DNA of 64,000 nucleotides from the NCBI RefSeq assembly GCF_021347895.1, contig NC_067119.1, forward strand, positions 10,862,534 through 10,926,533. Reading direction: 5' to 3'. Positions 1 to 8,446 of the stretch are shown here, one piece after another (positions within the stretch are counted from its first letter, which is position 1; each line of letters begins with the position of its first letter). This stretch comes from Acanthochromis polyacanthus (taxonomy: Eukaryota > Chordata > Actinopteri > Pomacentridae). The position numbers and the translations under genes were made by a program. The notes under the pieces are model-generated. The model worked only from the letters and a program-made list of their open reading frames with translations, was not told the origin of the DNA and ran no database searches.

Positions 1-747
1 ACAGAAAGCTCTTACCTTATGCAAATTATCCATAAATATTGCAGATGTCCTGTGTTAACAATTACGTATACACTGTTGTCAAAAGTGCTTCCAACCAAAT
101 CGTGCATTTCGCCTCTCCAGTTTCTCACTCGATGCACCCTGCAGCCACGCCCTCTTTCCCCCCGTCTGTCTACCTTGATAAATTGCATCTGGTTGGGGAT
201 GCACGTCCACAGGGGAAATGATAAATATCCATAGAGAATGGATTCACAATCTTCAAACACCAAGCTAAAAGACAGCTCTCACCCCTGAGGAAATACTTCA
301 ACTCTATTTCTCTCTCACTTTACTCTCGTATCTTATTCCCTCCCTTTAAAAACCTTTTAAAACTCTTTTTTCTCCATGTCTGTCTACACACATTTCTTAC
401 ATCCACTACCCACAGGAAATACTTCAGTGCTCTCTCCTCGCTCTTTCCATCACTCTTGGTCCTAAAAGCCAATTTGGAGGTCTTGACTTCCAGACTATCA
501 TGGATCCCTGGAGTTAAACCAGCGAAATAAATGCTCAACCTTCCCTCTGTGAGAAAAAGCCTCTTTCTAGAGTTGCTACATTAAAGAGCCTGGTTAGGAG
601 TGTGTTCTGCGTACAGGTGTAGGTGCCCTGTAAAATATTTACACAGACTGAATATGAACAAGGACCTTAAAGTTTAATACACTTCATTAGTCTCTGATTT
701 GATAGTGATTCAATTAGCTATCTATACACACACCTATACTAGTCAAA
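1..747. other. No gene recognised
   Basis: Unique-looking, moderately AT-rich sequence. Short frames on both strands lack codon bias or domains. Confidence 0.6.
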
Positions 748-1558
748 GCACTGATCAGTCACATCAATTATACCACTGGCAAGTGAAGTGAACAGCATTG
801 ATTATTAGGCAGCACGTGAATGTCCAAAAGTTTATATAGGATGTTTCCAGTACGCAGTAGTTAACACCAACCAAAAGCTCTACAAAGATGGACAACTGGT
901 GAACTGACAAAAGGGTCAGCCAAAAGCTCACTGACTGAAACTCCGACAAAAGAGCTATCGCAGCACAGCTTTCTGAAAGCTTAATGCTACTTGTCAAAGA
1001 AAGGGGCCAGGACACAAAATGCATTACAGCTTGCTTTGAATGAGGCTGTGTAGCCACAGACGGGTCAGGGTGCCCATGCTGACCTTTGTCCACTATTGAA
1101 AATGTGTACAGTGGGCACAAGAGCATCAGAACTGTACAATGGAGCAATGGAAGGAGGTGGTCTGGTCTGATGAATCATGTTTTCTTTTACATCATGGCAG
1201 ACCTAAAGTAAGAAGGCAAGCTAGTGTAGGCAGTGTAATATCCTGCACACATGCAAACAATTGGTCAGGAATGGATTGAAGAACATCGTAAAGAGCCAAA
1301 GCGTTGACTCAAATTCCCGAGATCTAAGTTAAATTGAGCATCGGTGGGATGTGCTGGAAAAACAAGTTCAACCCATGGAAACCAGTGACTTACAAGACTC
1401 GAAGGATCTGCTGCTAATCTTTTGGTACCTAATACCACAAGACCCCTTCAGAGGTTTTGTGGAATCTGTGCTTCAATGGATCAGAACTGTTTTTGTGGTA
1501 TGAGGAAACCTACTCAATATCAGGCAGGCGGTTTCAATGTTGTGGTTGATTGTGTACA
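748..1558 (+). mobile_element. Decayed Tc1/mariner-like transposon relic
   Basis: The left end reads like the terminal repeat of a common fish Tc1-like family (ctgatcagtcacatcaatta) followed by ccactggcaagtgaagtgaa, which is nearly repeated at 56490-56510. Inside, a 20-base block around 1346-1365 (gggatgtgctggaaaaacaa) recurs near 58790-58809. The right end is gcaggcggtttcaatgttgtggttgattgtg. The transposase is too broken by stops, shifts and deletions to give a usable frame. The family call comes from recognising conserved blocks and from matches within the window. Confidence 0.7.
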
Positions 1559-2712
1559 TGCTATAGATCTGAATCTGTGTGTAATAATAACTAATCTGCA
1601 GAAATTCATAGTTCATCTAAGTTCTAGAAAGAGCTTAAGTATTCAGGCTTTGTTTGGCAAAACCTTACTGTTTGCTCACAGCACCTACAGCAATACACAG
1701 GCAGTTTTCAGTTATAAAGTTCTGAAATCAATTGTACAGAACCCATAAAATTACAGATAGAAGTAGTTAACAACCTGGTCATGAACCTATATATTTTCCG
1801 CATGAGTTGGTGGAGACCAGAGCCAAAAGTTGAGTCAGTACTGGACTTACATTTTCAAGACAAGTGCTGTTTAAGTTGTAAGAAGTCTTTGAACACATGT
1901 CATAGATATCAACTTAAAAAAGAGATGATGTCAGTGTTGTATTTAGAGCTTTAACAGAGCATGTCCCAATGCCATTTAAGGGTTAAAATTTGAAGACAGC
2001 AGTAGCATATTACTCTTATTAGTGTACATTGTTTATGCTGCATTACTAAAAAAACAAAACAAAAAAAAAAAACACAAAAACAAAATGCTGTCATTTTAAG
2101 GGTTGAAAAATATCTGTCTAACTCTACAGCTAATAGTCTTCTAGAAAGATTCCAGATCTGAACTCCCAATACATGACAGCAAACTACAGTGCTCCAACTG
2201 TTACAAGCAAAACTAAATTATTAGAAAGCATACGTCATCCCATGTATATATGAACCAAACCTGTGTCCTTTCTAAGAATTTGTGACAGTACACAGCGTTA
2301 ATAAAGGTCAGTCCGGCACATTAAGTGAAAACACTTACATAGGTAGTGTGTGGGCTGTTTTTTGTTTCGCTATAGGGCCACTATTGACTTAATCATTTTG
2401 TCATTGTGCGAAGCAATCAAAATAATTAATTGGGTCCCCACTGTAACATGAGACCCCATGGATTGGTGTGCAGACACATTAGGATCGCCACTGGGTTATA
2501 AAAACAAAAACATACACACAAAAATCAACACAGAGGTCAGATTTAGTACAGAGGCTTCTAGCTGAAAAATACTGCATCATTGTTTACTCATCACACACAA
2601 GTCCAAAATGACTAAATGACTAATGACGTTAATATTGTGGGGAACGGATCTAAAAAATTCATCAGATTGAATGAAAAATAGTGATCATTTCTGTCTGAGT
2701 CAGCTTTGGGCA
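1559..2712. other. No gene recognised
   Basis: AT-rich sequence with an A-rich stretch at 2046-2085. It forms the left flank of the DIRS insertion. Confidence 0.6.
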
Positions 2713-2715
2713 GTT
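2713..2715 (+). other. GTT crossover site, left end
   Basis: The first three bases of the element. The same GTT follows the right end at 8492-8494 and sits inside the internal complementary region at 8205-8207. A shared trinucleotide at these three places is how a tyrosine recombinase crossover between a circle and a GTT target would look. Confidence 0.75.
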
Positions 2716-2733
2716 CTTTTTCTAACTTCGCTC

Positions 2734-2879
2734 GGTGTTTCACTATGGGATTCGCTTCAGGCGAGACCATTACGGAAGCTCCAATGACACAACGTCTGTC
2801 TCTGACAGACAGGTCGACGTGTGAGGAGGGCCCCGCCCCCTCTATATACCACACTCGACCGCCCCGTCCAGGCCATTCT
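2734..2879 (+). repeat. Left inverted terminal repeat of the DIRS element
   Basis: This 146-bp segment, from ggtgtttcac to ggccattct, is the reverse complement of 8301-8446. I found no mismatch when reading the two against each other. Outside it the two ends differ: the left outer tail is 2713-2733 and the right outer tail is 8447-8491. Both tails are represented in the internal complementary region. It contains a GC-rich box and a TATA-like motif, so it probably also serves as promoter. Confidence 0.95.
2829..2850 (+). promoter_or_regulatory. Putative DIRS promoter: GC box plus TATA box
   Basis: A C-rich Sp1-like box (CCCCGCCCCC, 2831-2840) runs directly into TCTATATACC (2841-2850), which resembles a TATA box. 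It lies about 425 bp upstream of the Gag ATG at 3274, leaving room for a leader. The inverted right repeat carries the same motif facing the other way, which could drive antisense RNA. The assignment rests on motif and position; no transcript evidence is available. Confidence 0.5.
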
Positions 2880-3273
2880 CGCTTTCTTCCTCAGAGGAGT
2901 TACGAGAGCTCCCTCAGTACAGCCGGTTGTCGAGTTGGTTGCTAGCTTAACTGCTACCAGACGTCCCGTCAAGGGAAACGTTGCCTAGCGCGGCACCAAC
3001 AGACGCTGAACTGTGCTGACGATAATTCGGTGGGATTGCGACCGCGTTGTGGCGAGCTTCCCGGCAGGTCACCAGGTGCTCACCTACCCGGTGTCCTATG
3101 CTAGCTACGAGCTACGTTCACTCGAGCTCGGCTAAGCGCTAACATTAGCTTGTTAGCCACCTTCTTACAGAGCACAGCTAACGCGTAGCGGCGAGTTGTT
3201 CTCCACACGACGGGTTATATAGTGAGGCTCACACCGACTACATATCCCAATAAAACCATCTCCCCCAGCGGAC

Positions 3274-4809
3274 ATGTCTGCCCCCGTCATAGGAGCTGGG
3301 CAGAAAGAGGGGAAGGGCTCTCCCCGCCGTTGTCCCACGTCATGTGGGGCGACGATTTCGGGCAGAGACCCCCACCCTATGTGCATTGTGTGCATGGGAG
3401 CGAAGCACGCTCAGGCGTCGCTGGCAGACCCACAGGCCTGTGCTCATTGCGCCAACATGCCAACAAAGATTCTGGAGAGGAGATTGAGAGTGGCGGTGGC
3501 CGGTCCTGACGGCAAGGATCCATGCCTCGCCCCGCCAGGGACCGCTCAGGCCCCCGTTTCCCATCAGCCCCTAGCTTCGGCTAGCTGGGCGGACATGATG
3601 GAACAGGTTGAGCCCATACCTCCGCTGTTCGAAGATGATATTATCTTCGGGCAGGAAGGAGGCGAGGATGCAGACGGTGACACCGGTTCTGACATCCTCG
3701 ATTTGGATGACATGGAAGAGGGAGAGGAGGATGCCACCTTCCCCACTCTTTCCAGACCCCCCAGCTCAACCGAGACTGCCGCTCCGGTGGATAACAACCT
3801 TTACGAGGTTTGCAAACGAGCAGCGGCTAAACTGAACGTCCCCTGGCCGGCGTCTCAGGACGCGGAGGGGGATTCGAGGGACCTTTACGATGGGAAAAGG
3901 CTTCCTCCAACCCGCCCTCCTGCCAAACAGCTACTCCCGGCAGTGCCGGCCTGTATGGCAGAAATGAGACGGTTCTGGTCAAGCCCGTTCAAGAGCAAGG
4001 TAACCACACAGGGCTACTCCAAACTGGAGGTATACGGTATGGCGGAGCTGGGGCTAGCCGAACCCCCGGCGGTGGAGCCTTCAGTGGCCTACCACCTTCA
4101 CCCGAACCGCCGATCCGTCTCGGCGGCATCACACATCTCCTTGCCCGGTAAAACGGAGCGTACAGCAGCAGGTGTGTATCAGCGTATGTACAAATACGCT
4201 GCACAGTCTGTCTGCTCACTGAACGCTGTCACACTGCTGTCAGCTTACCAAGCGGAGATTTTGGAGGAAATGGGCCGCCAATTGGATTCGGGAGCCCCAA
4301 ACCCACAGCTATGGGACGAAATCTGTGTGGTAAATGACCTCATCCTGCGCTCCTCCCGCGGAGCAGTGCAGGGCTGCGGGCGCGTCATGGGCCTGGCAGT
4401 CGCGGGAGAGAGGGCTCTGTGGCTTTCACTGTCTGGGCTGAGTGACACTCAAAGAGCTGAGATTATGGACGCCACATACGACCCCACCAAGGGTCTTTTC
4501 GGTCCAGCTCTGGAGAAAATGAGGGAAACCAGCACACAGAGAAAGCAGGAGGGTGAGGCATTTGACCTCTGTTTGCCTCGAAAGCAGACCCCGCGAGCAC
4601 AGCCTCGCACCAGTTTCGCCGCCGCGGCTGCAGCAGCGAAAGGGAGACAGGGAGATGTGAGACCCGCTCATAGACCAGGCGCCGGTCGCGGCGACCAGCA
4701 GCCGAGAGCGGGGAATAGCAAACCCTGGGGCAAACACTCTTACGCCGCTGTAGCGGCGAAACGCCGCTCTCCCCAACCCCCTGGAGGGGTGAAGAAGCGG
4801 TCTGCCTGA
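3274..4809 (+). CDS. gag: DIRS ORF1, Gag-like protein (511 aa)
   Basis: A structural/nucleic-acid-binding protein expected to package the element RNA, judged from position and composition. The start ATG at 3274 (context GGACATGT) is the first Met of the open frame. Near the N-terminus is a Cys/His cluster: C20, C24, C37, C40, H45, C56 and C59, including CIVCMGAKH and CAHC, which looks like a zinc-binding module. Residues about 115-155 are strongly acidic (e.g. DLDDMEEGEED). The C-terminus (about 440-511) is rich in Arg, Ala, Gln and Lys, as expected for RNA binding. There are no internal stops. The frame ends at tandem stops TGA TGA (4807-4812), overlapping the open RT frame by 17 nt and lying 6 nt before an in-frame ATG at 4816. 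No protease motif was seen. Confidence 0.85.
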   Translation: MSAPVIGAGQKEGKGSPRRCPTSCGATISGRDPHPMCIVCMGAKHAQASLADPQACAHCANMPTKILERRLRVAVAGPDGKDPCLAPPGTAQAPVSHQPLASASWADMMEQVEPIPPLFEDDIIFGQEGGEDADGDTGSDILDLDDMEEGEEDATFPTLSRPPSSTETAAPVDNNLYEVCKRAAAKLNVPWPASQDAEGDSRDLYDGKRLPPTRPPAKQLLPAVPACMAEMRRFWSSPFKSKVTTQGYSKLEVYGMAELGLAEPPAVEPSVAYHLHPNRRSVSAASHISLPGKTERTAAGVYQRMYKYAAQSVCSLNAVTLLSAYQAEILEEMGRQLDSGAPNPQLWDEICVVNDLILRSSRGAVQGCGRVMGLAVAGERALWLSLSGLSDTQRAEIMDATYDPTKGLFGPALEKMRETSTQRKQEGEAFDLCLPRKQTPRAQPRTSFAAAAAAAKGRQGDVRPAHRPGAGRGDQQPRAGNSKPWGKHSYAAVAAKRRSPQPPGGVKKRSA

Positions 4810-7063
4810 TGAGCTATGCCCATCATCACCTGCTCCTTCTCTAGTAAAGAGGAGAAGAGAGGAGTTCATTGCAACGGTTCCGGTTCGGTTTCAAGCGCCA
4901 GCAGCCACGGTCCTCTGCCCCCCGCCAGTTCAGGCAGACGGAGAAGAGAGACGGTCATGTTTGCACCGCGGTGCGCAGTTAAACAGCCAAGAGCTGTCCC
5001 CCCGGGTGTCACCAAGCACTCAATTTCACGTTCCTATGTTGACACAAATAAAGTTGACAGCCGCGCAACCAAGCCAAGAGCCGAGGGCGCGTTGTCCCAC
5101 ACAAAAGGTATCTACTCAAACACCTGGCAGCCCGGAGAGGGAGGGTCATACCTCCCCCAAGCCAGAGGAGGGCGCCCTCGCCTTTTTGGAGAGAGGGCCT
5201 CTCGCTGCTCAGGCGAAGAAATGGCGCGCATGCGCAGTGAATACATGGGTAATGCATTCTGTTTCCCGAGGATACAGGATTCAGTTCGCTATAAAACCAC
5301 CGAGATTCAACGGTGTTGTGATGTCAGTAACAGAGGGGGAAGCTGCGCAGGTGTTACAGGACGAAATCGATTCTCTTTTATTCAAAAGAGCGATCAGAAA
5401 GGTCCCGATCGAGGAGAGTCAACAGGGATTTTACTCCCGTTACTTCCTCATCCCAAAGAAAGGGGGGTCACTGCGTCCCATTCTGGATCTGCGTGTGTTA
5501 AACAGTTATCTGAGGAAATACACGTTCAGGATGTTAACAATCAAAGTGTTATGCCAGTCTATTCGCCCCGGAGACTGGTTTGTCACAATCGATCTAGCCG
5601 ATGCTTATTTTCACATAGAGATATTCCCTGCACACAGGAAATTTCTCAGGTTTGCTTACCGAGGCATAGCCTACGAGTACCGGGTACTCCCGTTTGGTCT
5701 CTCGCTGGCTCCACGAGTTTTCAGCAAGTGTATGGAGGCAGCATTATCTCCGTTAAGGAGCAGAGGTATCAGAATTTTTTCGTACATAGACGATTATCTG
5801 ATATGCTCTCATTCACGGGAGCAGGCGCTGAGGGATATGGAGACTGTGACGTCTCACCTCCGCGGTCTGGGTTTCAGAATAAACTGGGCCAAAAGCCGAG
5901 TGATACCCGCTCAGTGCGTATCCTATCTGGGCCTCAGTATAGACTCCCTCAGATATCGCGCTACGCTGTCAGGGGAGAGGCGCCAGTCATTCAATCAGTG
6001 CCTGGCCCGGTTCCGACCGGGGGCAGCGGTGCAGTTCAGACTGTGTCTGCGACTGCTCGGGCTCATAGCATCGGTCATCTCAGTAGTGAGGCTGGGCCTC
6101 CTGATGATGAGAGACGTGCAGAGATGGGTGGCATCATTAAAACTGTGTCCCCGCCGTCACATCTCTCGCTCAGTGATTGTCTCTCCGGAGTGCACGGCAG
6201 CTCTCAACCAGTGGAGAAATCCAGCGATTTTTTCACAGGGTGTCAGCTTAGGGACAGTAGCGTCTCGGGTTGTCATAGCAACGGACGCGTCCATGACAGG
6301 CTGGGGAGCGACATTCAATGGCAGAGCAGTGAATGGCACCTGGTCAGCGGAGCTGGCTCAGGCTCACATAAATTACCTCGAGTTGATGGCAGTGTTTCTG
6401 GCCTTAAAATATTTTCTCCCTTATCTGAGAGGGCAGCATGTGCTGGTGAAATCCGACAACTCCACAGCTGTGGCATACGTGAATCGCCAAGGAGGCACAC
6501 GGTCCCTTCGGCTTCACAAGCTGGCTCGGAGATTAATTCTGTGGAGCGCTTCTCGGCTCGGGTCGCTGCGTGCGACGCACATAGCGGGAGTGTTGAACAG
6601 GGGTGCAGATCTGATGTCAAGAGGAAACCCTCTGTTCGGGGAATGGAAGCTCCATCCCCAAGTAGTGAGCCAGCTGTGGCAGATATACGGACAGGCTGCC
6701 GTAGATCTGTTCGCCTCGCGGGAAAACGCGCAATGTCAGCTGTATTTCTCACTGACAGAAGAGGATGCACCGTTGGGTGTAGATGCACTGGCACACCCAT
6801 GGCCAAACGTCCTGCTGTATGCATTTCCCCCTCTCAGTCTGATCTCCCCCACTCTGACCAGAGTGAGAGAACAGAGCCTGTCACTGATTTTGATAGCCCC
6901 GCGGTGGACGTCCAAACACTGGGTGGCGGAGATAGTGCAGTTACTATCAGGCCAACCCTGGCCTCTGCCGCTGCGCAGGGATCTCTTGTCCCAGGCCAGG
7001 GGGGAGATTTACCACCCCCATCCAGAGCAGGTGGCTCTCTGGGCCTGGCCCGTGAGAGGTTAA
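4793..7063 (+). CDS. pol: DIRS ORF2: reverse transcriptase, RNase H, possible methyltransferase-like region
   Basis: This copies element RNA into DNA. The frame is open from just after a stop at 4790-4792 to TAA at 7061-7063. Its first ATG is at 5036, so entry by +1 shift from Gag is possible; the codon at 4961 is TTG. RT motifs in order: IPKKGGSLRPILDLRVLN, FVTIDLADAYFH (Asp codon 5591), LPFGLSLAPRVFSKCM and the catalytic FSYIDDYL (YIDD at 5783-5794). RNase H follows: IATDAS (Asp 6284), YLELMA (Glu 6380), VKSDNST (Asp 6455) and RGADLMSRG (Asp 6608), so all four acidic positions are present. The tail has VDLFAS (from 6701) and YAFPPLSLI (from 6818), the place where DIRS elements carry a Dam-like N6-adenine methyltransferase domain; I could not confirm a catalytic motif. 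It is stop-free and overlaps the recombinase frame almost entirely. Confidence 0.92.
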   Translation, partial: RSGLPDELCPSSPAPSLVKRRREEFIATVPVRFQAPAATVLCPPPVQADGEERRSCLHRGAQLNSQELSPRVSPSTQFHVPMLTQIKLTAAQPSQEPRARCPTQKVSTQTPGSPEREGHTSPKPEEGALAFLERGPLAAQAKKWRACAVNTWVMHSVSRGYRIQFAIKPPRFNGVVMSVTEGEAAQVLQDEIDSLLFKRAIRKVPIEESQQGFYSRYFLIPKKGGSLRPILDLRVLNSYLRKYTFRMLTIKVLCQSIRPGDWFVTIDLADAYFHIEIFPAHRKFLRFAYRGIAYEYRVLPFGLSLAPRVFSKCMEAALSPLRSRGIRIFSYIDDYLICSHSREQALRDMETVTSHLRGLGFRINWAKSRVIPAQCVSYLGLSIDSLRYRATLSGERRQSFNQCLARFRPGAAVQFRLCLRLLGLIASVISVVRLGLLMMRDVQRWVASLKLCPRRHISRSVIVSPECTAALNQWRNPAIFSQGVSLGTVASRVVIATDASMTGWGATFNGRAVNGTWSAELAQAHINYLELMAVFLALKYFLPYLRGQHVLVKSDNSTAVAYVNRQGGTRSLRLHKLARRLILWSASRLGSLRATHIAGVLNRGADLMSRGNPLFGEWKLHPQVVSQLWQIYGQAAVDLFASRENAQCQLYFSLTEEDAPLGVDALAHPWPNVLLYAFPPLSLISPTLTRVREQSLSLILIAPRWTSKHWVAEIVQLLSGQPWPLPLRRDLLSQARGEIYHPHPEQVALWAWPVRG

Positions 7064-8103
7064 ATTTGGGGGCAGCTGGACTGCCTCCCAATGTCATCGA
7101 CACTATTCAGTGTGCTAGAGCTTCATCCACTCGCTCATTGTACAGTTCTAAGTGGCGAGTGTTTGAGGAGTGGTGTGAGGCCAGAGGTATTGTTTCTTTT
7201 CAGTGCTCAGTGAGAGACATTCTCTGTTTTCTCCAAGACCTATTGGAGAAAGGTAGAGCTTTTTCCACAATCAAGGTTTATCTGGCTGCTATTTCAGTAT
7301 GCCATATAGGCTTGGGAGATAAGCCGGCGGGCCAGCATCCGTTGGTATGCCGCTTTATGAACGGAGTACGTCGTAAACTGCCAGTTTCCCGGCCTATGGT
7401 GCCTTTATGGGACTTGGCTGCTGTATTAGACGCTCTCTCACAGCACCCATTTGAACCTTTGGAGGCAGTGGGCCTAAAATTTGTATCACTCAAAACCGCT
7501 CTCCTCCTCGCTTTAACTACTGCAAAGCGAGTGAGTGACTTACAGGCATTGTCAACCCGCCCGGCTTGCTTGCAGTTTGCACCGGGCTTGTCTAAAGTCT
7601 GTTTACGGCCTAACCCAGCGTTTATACCCAAAGTGGTAGAATCTGCTTATAGATGCCCCACAGTGGAATTGAGGGCTTTTCATCCTCCGCCTTTTGGGTC
7701 AGCGGAGGAGCAACGGTTGAACACTTTATGCCCTGTGCGTGCATTACATGTGTATGTGGACAGAACAGCCAGTTTTCGGAGGTCCGATCAACTGTTCGTG
7801 TCTTGGGCCACGCCACACAAGGGGAAGCCGCTGTCCCGGCAGAGGCTGTCCCATTGGATTGTGGATGCTATAGTGCTCGGTTACAATTGCAGGGGACTGG
7901 AACCTCCTGCAGGCTTGAAGGCACACTCCACCAGGAGCATGGCTACGTCATGGGCTCTGCTAAAGGGTATTAGGGTGGAGGATATTTGTGCGGCCGCGAG
8001 TTGGGCTTCACCGCACACTTTCGTGAGATTTTATAGGTTGGATGTCTCAGGTCCATCCCTGGCCCACGCAGTGCTGGAGACTGGTGCTTCAGAAACTGGT
8101 TGA
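4816..8103 (+). CDS. DIRS ORF3: long overlapping frame ending in a tyrosine recombinase (1095 aa)
   Basis: The C-terminal part (from about residue 759) is a phage-integrase-like tyrosine recombinase expected to insert the circular DNA copy. Its N-terminal SAM-like fold includes STRSLYSSKWRVFEEWC. Catalytic residues are visible: Arg905 in TTAKRVSDL, His1037 and Arg1040 in AHSTRSMATS, Trp1063 in AASWASPHTF, and the nucleophile Tyr1073 in VRFYRLDV. No residue of that set is lost. ATG 4816 (G at -3) lies 6 nt after the Gag stop and in the Gag frame. Residues 1-749 overlap the RT frame, are Ser/Arg-rich and resemble no family I know. A shorter product could start at ATG 6799, or the domain could be reached by a -1 shift before the RT stop at 7061. 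The stop TGA (8101-8103) is followed by the internal complementary region. The domain call is firm; the start is uncertain. Confidence 0.82.
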   Translation: MPIITCSFSSKEEKRGVHCNGSGSVSSASSHGPLPPASSGRRRRETVMFAPRCAVKQPRAVPPGVTKHSISRSYVDTNKVDSRATKPRAEGALSHTKGIYSNTWQPGEGGSYLPQARGGRPRLFGERASRCSGEEMARMRSEYMGNAFCFPRIQDSVRYKTTEIQRCCDVSNRGGSCAGVTGRNRFSFIQKSDQKGPDRGESTGILLPLLPHPKERGVTASHSGSACVKQLSEEIHVQDVNNQSVMPVYSPRRLVCHNRSSRCLFSHRDIPCTQEISQVCLPRHSLRVPGTPVWSLAGSTSFQQVYGGSIISVKEQRYQNFFVHRRLSDMLSFTGAGAEGYGDCDVSPPRSGFQNKLGQKPSDTRSVRILSGPQYRLPQISRYAVRGEAPVIQSVPGPVPTGGSGAVQTVSATARAHSIGHLSSEAGPPDDERRAEMGGIIKTVSPPSHLSLSDCLSGVHGSSQPVEKSSDFFTGCQLRDSSVSGCHSNGRVHDRLGSDIQWQSSEWHLVSGAGSGSHKLPRVDGSVSGLKIFSPLSERAACAGEIRQLHSCGIRESPRRHTVPSASQAGSEINSVERFSARVAACDAHSGSVEQGCRSDVKRKPSVRGMEAPSPSSEPAVADIRTGCRRSVRLAGKRAMSAVFLTDRRGCTVGCRCTGTPMAKRPAVCISPSQSDLPHSDQSERTEPVTDFDSPAVDVQTLGGGDSAVTIRPTLASAAAQGSLVPGQGGDLPPPSRAGGSLGLARERLNLGAAGLPPNVIDTIQCARASSTRSLYSSKWRVFEEWCEARGIVSFQCSVRDILCFLQDLLEKGRAFSTIKVYLAAISVCHIGLGDKPAGQHPLVCRFMNGVRRKLPVSRPMVPLWDLAAVLDALSQHPFEPLEAVGLKFVSLKTALLLALTTAKRVSDLQALSTRPACLQFAPGLSKVCLRPNPAFIPKVVESAYRCPTVELRAFHPPPFGSAEEQRLNTLCPVRALHVYVDRTASFRRSDQLFVSWATPHKGKPLSRQRLSHWIVDAIVLGYNCRGLEPPAGLKAHSTRSMATSWALLKGIRVEDICAAASWASPHTFVRFYRLDVSGPSLAHAVLETGASETG

Positions 8104-8166
8104 TATCATCCCAGATTGAGCCAGATTAACTTCGGGAGATTATGCAATCCGGGAGTGGTCTATATC

Positions 8167-8259
8167 TCCCATAGTGAAACACCGAGCGAAGTTAGAAAAA
8201 GAACGTTGGGTTACTTAACGTAATCCCTGGTTCTTTGATAACAGAGTGAGGTGTTTCAC
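8167..8259. repeat. DIRS internal complementary region with embedded end-to-end junction
   Basis: 8167-8204 is the reverse complement of the left end (2713-2750), and 8205-8259 is the reverse complement of the right end (8437-8491). The two halves meet at AAC|GTT (8202-8207), which is exactly the sequence made if the right end (..acccaac) is joined to the left end (gttcttt..). In established DIRS models this region templates completion of the terminal sequences missing from the RNA and so helps form the circle. It lies between the recombinase stop and the right inverted repeat, as expected. Confidence 0.93.
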
Positions 8260-8300
8260 CAACAATTCCCTCCTTGCATGTATGAGGGAAGAAACCGATA

Positions 8301-8446
8301 AGAATGGCCTGGACGGGGCGGTCGAGTGTGGTATATAGAGGGGGCGGGGCCCTCCTCACACGTCGACCTGTCTGTCAGAGACAGACGTTGTGTCATTGGA
8401 GCTTCCGTAATGGTCTCGCCTGAAGCGAATCCCATAGTGAAACACC
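8301..8446 (-). repeat. Right inverted terminal repeat of the DIRS element
   Basis: The exact inverted partner of 2734-2879. The TATA-like motif here (8331-8340, ggtatatagag) points back into the element, so antisense transcription through ORF3 and ORF2 is possible. Antisense RNA from the right repeat is known for the Dictyostelium DIRS-1 element; here it is inferred only from symmetry. Confidence 0.94.

Noticed and set aside
6315..6824. A 169-codon minus-strand frame inside the DIRS element
   Set aside because: It lies antisense to RNase H, has no motif and is shorter than the sense frames; likely a composition effect.
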